The position numbers were made by a program, and so were the translations under genes. A stretch of 9,749 nt of DNA, taken from contig JAJFMM010000125.1 of NCBI GenBank assembly GCA_021772165.1, positions 1 to 9,749 on the forward strand. The letters are read 5' to 3'. The stretch's first letter is position 1; the number at the start of each line of letters is the position of its first letter. The DNA comes from Chlamydiota bacterium. GTDB taxonomy: Bacteria > Chlamydiota > Chlamydiia > Chlamydiales > SM23-39. Under the pieces are notes generated by a model. It ran no database searches and had not been told where the DNA came from. It saw nothing but the letters and a program-made list of their open reading frames with translations. Of the stretch, positions 6,061-9,749 are shown one piece after another.

Positions 6061-6900
6061 TTACCGAACCTTGATGGTCCGTGTCGTATCGTTGAAAGGA
6101 CCTGGGACGAGCTTATTGTTGCTATCGATGAGCTCGAGGCGCACTGTGTGCTTTCCTTTTGTCATGCCATAGATGTAGTAGGGCTGCCAATTCGTAAGAA
6201 CTCGCTTGTATTTCCCATCGATTGTCATACGCACCTTGTACCCATCCGAGCTCAGCTCCACATTGGATAGATAGAAATCGAGTAAGACGGGCTTGCCCTC
6301 TTCCAGCCGACTCAGATTGCTCGGCTCATTGTAGGTCAGATAGGGCTCGGTGAATATTTCCATATCTGAGATCTCTGTCCTCTCCCCAACGAAAAAGTAG
6401 CTGGCGAAATAGATTTTGTCTCCTTTGAGGCTCTCTCCAAAGGAGCGGGCTAAAAAGATACGGATCGTGTGGAAGCCCTTTTTGAGTTTAAAAGGTACTT
6501 CGAATTTAAAGAATTGATCGTAGTACCAGCCCTGCTCGTTGAAAGGATCGATGGCTGATCCATAAACCTCAAAGTAGGGCTCATTGTCGATGATGACATG
6601 CAGAGACTGCCCATTTTTGGAGTTGGCCACTTCATCAGCTCGATCAAATTGCGAATCTGATCCGAGAGCGTAGCCATCTACACGAGCCTGTACCCATACA
6701 GGGTTTCCCTTAAGCACTCTTCCATCTTTCGGCACTTGCACAACCAAGATAGCTGTTCCCGGCTCAGGTGTGGCCTTAACAGACCTCAGGCGAATATTTT
6801 CTTTGGTTGTAGAAGAGGCTGCTGCTAATTCCCCCCGCTCAGCATGTAGGGAAGAAGAGAAGAGCGCTGCACTTAAGAAAGCGATATAAAAGAGTTTCAT
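6061..6900 (-). CDS. Exported protein with two related beta-rich domains, function unknown
   Basis: This is a 279-residue secreted or periplasmic protein. The ATG at 6900 has AGGGG (6906-6910) five bases upstream. A GTG two codons earlier is less likely because it would overlap that site. The signal peptide is MKLFYIAFLSAALFSSSLHA, with cleavage likely after HA (residue 20). The mature part seems to carry two related modules. The first has LHVIIDNEPYFEV (about 100-112) and KLKKGFHTIRIFLARS (about 138-153). The second has VRMTIDGKYKRV (about 223-234) and MTKGKHTVRLELIDSN (about 246-261). Both follow the plan strand-Asp-Gly/Asn turn, aromatic loop, then Lys-Gly-x-His-Thr-strand, which suggests Ig-like or jelly-roll-type folds, perhaps for binding. 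I recognise no family. It is a separate transcription unit behind the inverted-repeat element. Confidence 0.7.
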   Translation of the reverse strand: MKLFYIAFLSAALFSSSLHAERGELAAASSTTKENIRLRSVKATPEPGTAILVVQVPKDGRVLKGNPVWVQARVDGYALGSDSQFDRADEVANSKNGQSLHVIIDNEPYFEVYGSAIDPFNEQGWYYDQFFKFEVPFKLKKGFHTIRIFLARSFGESLKGDKIYFASYFFVGERTEISDMEIFTEPYLTYNEPSNLSRLEEGKPVLLDFYLSNVELSSDGYKVRMTIDGKYKRVLTNWQPYYIYGMTKGKHTVRLELIDSNNKLVPGPFNDTTRTIKVR

Positions 6901-6905
6901 TGACA

Positions 6906-6910
6906 CCCCT
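6906..6910 (-). promoter_or_regulatory. Ribosome binding site deciding the start of the exported protein gene
   Basis: On the minus strand AGGGG is separated from the ATG at 6900 by five bases (TGTCA). The in-frame GTG at 6906-6904 overlaps this site, so the ATG is the better start. Confidence 0.55.
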
Positions 6911-6923
6911 AGCTAGAAACTTT

Positions 6924-6953
6924 GTCATACTCTTATTTCAAATTTAATTTCAA
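6924..6953 (-). promoter_or_regulatory. Candidate promoter of the exported protein gene
   Basis: On the minus strand TTGAAA (6948-6953; five of six consensus bases) and TATGAC (6924-6929; four of six) are 18 bases apart. A 9-base direct repeat, ATTTCAAAT on the plus strand at 6935-6943 and 6947-6955, covers the -35 and could be an operator. The location, just after the T-rich tract behind the hairpin element, is where a new transcription unit would begin. Confidence 0.3.
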
Positions 6954-6962
6954 ATAATCATC

Positions 6963-6980
6963 AAAGAAAAGAAAAAATGC
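6963..6980 (-). terminator. T-rich tract following the nested inverted repeat (possible intrinsic terminator, minus strand)
   Basis: Read on the minus strand, the inverted-repeat element is followed after three bases by six T residues and then by TTTT and TTT runs separated by C. A strong hairpin followed by U-rich RNA is the form of an intrinsic terminator, and it would end the Nudix/hydrolase/small-protein unit. On the plus strand the sequence after the element is A-rich, so any terminator works in one direction only. Confidence 0.4.
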
Positions 6981-7142
6981 ATACCCAAACAACCTGAAGA
7001 ATCGGGAATTTGAGAAGGAAGCTCCTCAGAATTTTTGTCTGGAGCAAGTGACCATTGCCGGTAGCAAGGCACTAGTGAAGACAAAAATTCTGAGGTAAAA
7101 GCTGACGCAATCAAAAACCGATTCTTCTGGTTGTTTGGGTAT
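6981..7142. repeat. 162-base nested inverted-repeat element
   Basis: The outer arms are 6981-7005 and 7118-7142 (beginning ATACCCAAACAACC), identical as reverse complements at 24 of 25 bases. Inside them lies a perfect 17-base pair at 7024-7040 and 7079-7095 (CCTCAGAATTTTTGTCT), with AGCT flanking on both sides. The centre (about 7041-7078) can itself fold: TTGC/GCAA around a CGGTA loop, flanked by CC/GG and AGTG/CACT pairs with bulges. The bulk of the element thus folds into one long stem with internal loops at about 7006-7020 and 7099-7117. It encodes no protein. It starts one base from the stop codon of the gene to its right. It could be a miniature inverted-repeat transposable element, a dispersed palindrome used as a terminator, or a structured RNA. 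It shares no sequence with the CAGGAT element. Confidence 0.85.
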
Positions 7143-7143
7143 A

Positions 7144-7542
7144 TTAAAAAACGGTCGCTTTGTCGCCTTTGATCGTTACCTGTGTCCAGGTATCACCCGG
7201 ATGAATGGTTACGGTCTGAGTAAAGTCATTTGTGCGAGGCCAGGAGCGCTTGCCTGTAGAAATTGTCCATTCTAATTTGTAGCTGCCGGGCTCCATCTGA
7301 TAGCCGCCACCACCTCTAAATCCATAGAGATCCGCTGGCTGCAGAGGAACATCTCTATTATTGAAGGTGACAGATTGTATCTGTTCGATACCCGTTTCGC
7401 TCTCATCATACACGTAAAGCTGTACGGGTACTGCACTGGGCGATGCTGGATAGTTCGATCCATAATAGGGTGTTTGAGCAGTGAGAGCTGCACAGAAGAT
7501 CGATGCCCAGAGAAAAAAGGTACCCAGTATACGTGTTGCCAT
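7144..7542 (-). CDS. Small exported beta-rich protein of unknown function
   Basis: This is a 132-residue secreted protein. The signal peptide is MATRILGTFFLWASIFCAALTA with likely cleavage after residue 22 (before QTPYYG). The mature 110 residues begin with a Tyr/Ser/Pro-rich segment and continue as alternating strands, with VPVQLYVYDESE (about 38-49), MEPGSYKLEWTI (about 82-93) and FTQTVTIHPGDTWTQVTIKG (about 107-126). The plan of PGSYKLEW and then PGDTWTQVTI resembles small carboxypeptidase-regulatory or Ig-like folds, but I assign no family. TGATGAG lies five bases before the ATG. The gene follows the hydrolase by 44 bases on the same strand, so it could be the last gene of that operon, and the nested inverted repeat begins one base after its stop codon. 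Confidence 0.65.
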   Translation of the reverse strand: MATRILGTFFLWASIFCAALTAQTPYYGSNYPASPSAVPVQLYVYDESETGIEQIQSVTFNNRDVPLQPADLYGFRGGGGYQMEPGSYKLEWTISTGKRSWPRTNDFTQTVTIHPGDTWTQVTIKGDKATVF

Positions 7543-7586
7543 TAAAGCTCATCAAATCAGGGATGCCGATTTCAATCAAGTGGACT

Positions 7587-8375
7587 TTATTTCTTGAGCC
7601 ACTCTGAGAGTTTTGTAGCTACCCTGCCAGAAAAAAGCAGTGATGCGTGTCCGATGTCTTCTACAACGTATTGACTCTCAGGCGATCCTCTGAGACAAGA
7701 GGTGTAGGGCAGCACGATCTGATCGGTCTTTGTCGCCATATGATAAAAAGGAATGTCGCTGCTCTCTATCGCAGCGTCCAGCTCTTGTACGAGGGTCGAG
7801 CGATGCTCCATCTCGCGTGCACAGCGGCCAACTCCGATCTTAGCGATGGGGGTTCCTTGCAATGGAGATGCGATGGTAATGATTTTCCGAACCGATCCGG
7901 GGCGTGCGAGCTTCAAAGCATAGTAGGCACTAACGAGGCCTCCCATTGAATGACCGATGAGAGTTAGCTCTATACTGCCGGTTTCCAATTCGATCTGCCG
8001 AATCTTTTTCTCGAGTAGATGGGCGTAGTCGCGAATCGAGCTGAATGGATGGCCTAGATTGATGGTATAGATGGGTCCGTACCCCATTCTAGCGAGGCGC
8101 TTTTTGAGATAATACCAGACAAATCCTCCGTGGAGGTAGCCATGCACCAGTAGGATCGGATGGCCTATAGTGTGCTGTTTGGGCGTGTCGTAATGAAAGA
8201 AGGAGAAAACGCGTAAGAATCCTAGAGAGAGTAGAGTCAGAAGCTCAAAGGTCAGAGCGTGCATCCAACGAATGGCCGCTTTGCATTTAGCCGGAATTAG
8301 ATGGATGGCCCGGTTGGCCATCCATGTTATCGAGATCCAGCTAAGAACAACGAGTGCTGCTGTTTCTATTTTCAT
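7587..8375 (-). CDS. Membrane-anchored alpha/beta hydrolase (lipase/esterase-like)
   Basis: This 262-residue enzyme probably hydrolyses an ester or lipid. An N-terminal hydrophobic helix (about 5-20) and a second hydrophobic stretch (about 40-60) would anchor it in the membrane before the catalytic domain. That domain begins with HPILLVHGYLHGG (72-84), where His78-Gly79 is the usual oxyanion-hole motif. The nucleophile is Ser143 in the elbow LIGHSMGG. ASPLQGTP (169-176) follows as in PGAP1-like and lipase families. Asp218 (ATKTDQIV) and His243 (DIGHASLL) complete the triad. All catalytic residues are present. The ATG overlaps the stop of the Nudix gene as ATGA, so the two are translated together. 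AGAGG directly abuts the ATG, too close for an ordinary ribosome site. The substrate is unknown. Confidence 0.85.
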   Translation of the reverse strand: MKIETAALVVLSWISITWMANRAIHLIPAKCKAAIRWMHALTFELLTLLSLGFLRVFSFFHYDTPKQHTIGHPILLVHGYLHGGFVWYYLKKRLARMGYGPIYTINLGHPFSSIRDYAHLLEKKIRQIELETGSIELTLIGHSMGGLVSAYYALKLARPGSVRKIITIASPLQGTPIAKIGVGRCAREMEHRSTLVQELDAAIESSDIPFYHMATKTDQIVLPYTSCLRGSPESQYVVEDIGHASLLFSGRVATKLSEWLKK

Positions 8376-8896
8376 CCTCTAAAAGGTCGTCCCATTGGGT
8401 TAAGGCTGCCGACGCCTCCTCGGACACGGGTCTTCAAGTAATCGCGTAGAATCTCCGCATGGTCAAAGGTGAGTTTATCCCACGGAATATCGTCCAGCTT
8501 CACAAGAAAAGCTTCTGCTGCATCATCTCCAGCTTTGGGTAGCTCTGAGGTAGTTGCCGTAAACGTCACTTCTACTGAATGAAAACGGGGATCTCTCATC
8601 GGTGATGAATATACATGGAACTGTCTCAAATTCATTAATTCCAAGCTCACTTCTTCTTGCATTTCACGACGCACAGCATCTTCTACTGACTCGCCATATT
8701 CCACGTTTCCTCCGGGCAATGCAATACCAAAAGGCTCTTTGCCGCGCTGAATCAATACGATCCCTTCGAAACCTTTCTCTTGATACACCTCGATGATCGC
8801 TGCTGTTGTTAAAACTGGACCGCGCTCTTCAGGCAATTCAACTGCCGAAAGAGAGACCAGTGCAAATGTAAATAACATTGTAAAAATGCGTTTCAT
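8372..8896 (-). CDS. Nudix hydrolase with a signal peptide
   Basis: This 174-residue Nudix enzyme would cleave a nucleoside diphosphate linked to another group. The Nudix box runs from Gly63 (GGNVEYGE) through Glu69 to RREMQEE (76-82). The metal-binding REMQEE is intact, but the glycine usually found two residues later is Ser84. The MRDPRFHSVEV (100-110) and KAGDDAAEAFLV (121-132) segments resemble ADP-ribose pyrophosphatases. A clear signal sequence, MKRIFTMLFTFALVSLSA, precedes the domain, and a very good ribosome site at exactly this ATG supports it. Most Nudix enzymes are cytoplasmic, so an exported one is unusual. The C-terminal tail (about 157-174) is Gly/Arg-rich. It is the first gene of a leftward unit and overlaps the hydrolase gene by four bases. 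Substrate is inferred, not shown. Confidence 0.85.
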   Translation of the reverse strand: MKRIFTMLFTFALVSLSAVELPEERGPVLTTAAIIEVYQEKGFEGIVLIQRGKEPFGIALPGGNVEYGESVEDAVRREMQEEVSLELMNLRQFHVYSSPMRDPRFHSVEVTFTATTSELPKAGDDAAEAFLVKLDDIPWDKLTFDHAEILRDYLKTRVRGGVGSLNPMGRPFRG

Positions 8897-8902
8897 AAAA
8901 AT

Positions 8903-8908
8903 TCCTCC
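8903..8908 (-). promoter_or_regulatory. Strong ribosome binding site of the Nudix gene
   Basis: GGAGGA on the minus strand lies six bases before the ATG at 8896. It is the best Shine-Dalgarno match in the window, and it fixes the start so that the signal peptide belongs to the protein. No convincing promoter pair could be picked for either gene in the 73-base divergent gap (8897-8969). Confidence 0.7.
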
Positions 8909-8969
8909 AAAAAAGAGCTTGATAGCCTAGCAGATTCTCGATTAGTGTCTAGTAAAATGTGAGGTTTCC

Positions 8970-9476
8970 GTGAAGACGATTCTTTTTCTCGTTCATGAAG
9001 TTTATGAAGACCTTGAGCTCTGGTATCCGAAAATCCGTTTGGAAGAGGCCGGATACAAGACAATCGTTGCAGGAGCAGAGGCAAATGCAATCTATAGCGG
9101 CAAGCATGGCTATCCTTGCAAAGCGGAGATCTCTTTTGATCAGATCCAAGAAGAGAGAATCGACGGCATTGTCATTCCGGGTGGGTTTGCTCCAGACAAG
9201 CTGCGCCGCGTTCCTAAAGTGCTCGAGGTGATCAAGCAGGCGCATGAGAAGAAAAAGCTCATCGCCTTCATCTGTCATGCGGGCTGGGTACCAATTTCGG
9301 CGAAGATCCTGAAAGGGAAAAATGTCACGGGAACAAGCGCGATCAAAGATGATCTGGAAAATGCGGGAGCGATCTGGCATGACAAGCCTTCTGTCACAGA
9401 TGGCAATCTGGTAAGTTCACGTACGCCTCTCGATCTACCCGCATTTTGCAAAGCCATGCTGGAGAATCTTCAATGA
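8970..9476 (+). CDS. PfpI/DJ-1 family protein (class I glutamine amidotransferase-like)
   Basis: This 168-residue cytoplasmic protein belongs to the PfpI branch of the DJ-1 superfamily, whose members are reported as peptidases, deglycases or glyoxalase-like stress proteins. Landmarks are the N-terminal strand ILFLVHEVYEDLELWYPK (4-21) with a conserved acidic pair at 13-14, IPGGFAPDKLR (69-79), and the nucleophile elbow AFICHAGW (99-106) with Cys102 and His103. The third triad position, Glu74 in Pyrococcus PH1704, is Asp76 here, a variation seen in many PfpI proteins. TSAIKDDLENAGA (122-134) and VSSRTPLDLPAF (148-159) are also typical. The start is GTG, with GAGG five bases upstream. Length is normal. 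Its stop overlaps the next gene's start as ATGA. The exact reaction is not settled by the sequence. Confidence 0.9.
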   Translation: MKTILFLVHEVYEDLELWYPKIRLEEAGYKTIVAGAEANAIYSGKHGYPCKAEISFDQIQEERIDGIVIPGGFAPDKLRRVPKVLEVIKQAHEKKKLIAFICHAGWVPISAKILKGKNVTGTSAIKDDLENAGAIWHDKPSVTDGNLVSSRTPLDLPAFCKAMLENLQ

Positions 9477-9749
9477 AACTGATCGGAATCGATATCGGCG
9501 GTACAAAAATTAAGGTCTGTCTCGGAGATGAGGCGGGACAGATTCTTGCCTCAGAGCGTATCGCTACGCAGCCCTTGGGTGGTTCTGAAAAAGGTTTGCC
9601 CGCCATGGCTCAAGAGATCGATTCGCTACTAAAAAAGAAGAATCTAACGATGGCAGAGGTCGATGCAATTGGGATCTCGTCTCCCGGTCCCATCAACTCC
9701 AAAAAAGGAATGATGCTCACTCCACCCAACTTGAAGGGATGGGAACATA
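9473..9749 (+). CDS. ROK-family sugar kinase, 5' part (cut by window end)
   Basis: The first 92 residues of a ROK (repressor, ORF, kinase) family protein are present. MKLIGIDIGGTKIKVCLGDE at the N terminus holds the phosphate-binding motif DIGGTK, which binds ATP. VDAIGISSPGPIN (about 62-74) and a TPPNLKGWEH segment before the window edge match the family's substrate-domain strands. No DNA-binding helix-turn-helix precedes the kinase fold, so it is a kinase and not a ROK repressor. Glucose or N-acetyl sugars are the usual substrates, but the binding residues lie beyond the window. The ATG overlaps the preceding TGA by four bases, so it is translated with the PfpI gene. The rest of the gene is not visible. 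Confidence 0.9.
   Translation, partial: MKLIGIDIGGTKIKVCLGDEAGQILASERIATQPLGGSEKGLPAMAQEIDSLLKKKNLTMAEVDAIGISSPGPINSKKGMMLTPPNLKGWEH

Noticed and set aside
8919..8958. Promoter for the PfpI gene from TTGATA (8919) and TAAAAT (8953)
   Set aside because: The two boxes are 28 bases apart, far from the 16-18 needed, and neither has a good partner at the right distance.

Overview
The window looks like chromosomal DNA of a Gram-negative, host-associated or intracellular bacterium. The best guess is an environmental (Parachlamydia- or Waddlia-like) member of the Chlamydiota. This rests on the style of the oligopeptide-binding protein, the number of small exported proteins without a clear family, mid-range GC content and hairpin-type intergenic repeats. 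No rRNA or other phylogenetic marker is present, so the placement is tentative. Eight complete protein genes, one gene of unknown function with a GTG start, and one gene cut by the right edge fill almost all of the sequence. No tRNA, rRNA, CRISPR array, transposase or phage module was seen.

Layout. Bases 1-328 hold two copies of a CAGGAT-type repeat; the second is a complete 101-base gapless palindrome. They lie just before, and probably disrupt the 5' end of, a C39-like cysteine peptidase gene (329-1267, +). One base further on, tail to tail, two overlapping paralogous four-helix membrane protein genes run leftward (2047 to 1269, phage_holin_4_2/YvlD-like). Divergent from these is an orphan oligopeptide-binding protein gene (2155-3723, +). 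It is followed by a 708-residue protein that I cannot assign (3839-5965, +).

A leftward block follows. Read in its own direction it contains an exported Nudix hydrolase (8896-8372), a membrane-anchored alpha/beta hydrolase overlapping it by ATGA (8375-7587), a small exported protein (7542-7144), a 162-base nested inverted-repeat element that abuts the last stop codon and ends in a T-rich tract (7142-6981), and a second exported protein with its own candidate promoter (6900-6061). Divergent from the Nudix gene are a PfpI/DJ-1 family gene (8970-9476, +) and, overlapping it by ATGA, the start of a ROK-family sugar kinase (9473 to the window end).

How the genes fit together. Much of the content is directed to the envelope: peptide capture, small four-helix membrane proteins, an anchored lipase-like enzyme, an exported Nudix enzyme and two secreted beta-rich proteins. 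Three ATGA overlaps (holin pair, Nudix/hydrolase, PfpI/ROK) point to translational coupling. The two repeat structures, which are unrelated to each other, are the most distinctive non-coding features. The secreted Nudix plus anchored hydrolase pair and the unassigned 708-residue protein are the most interesting coding features.
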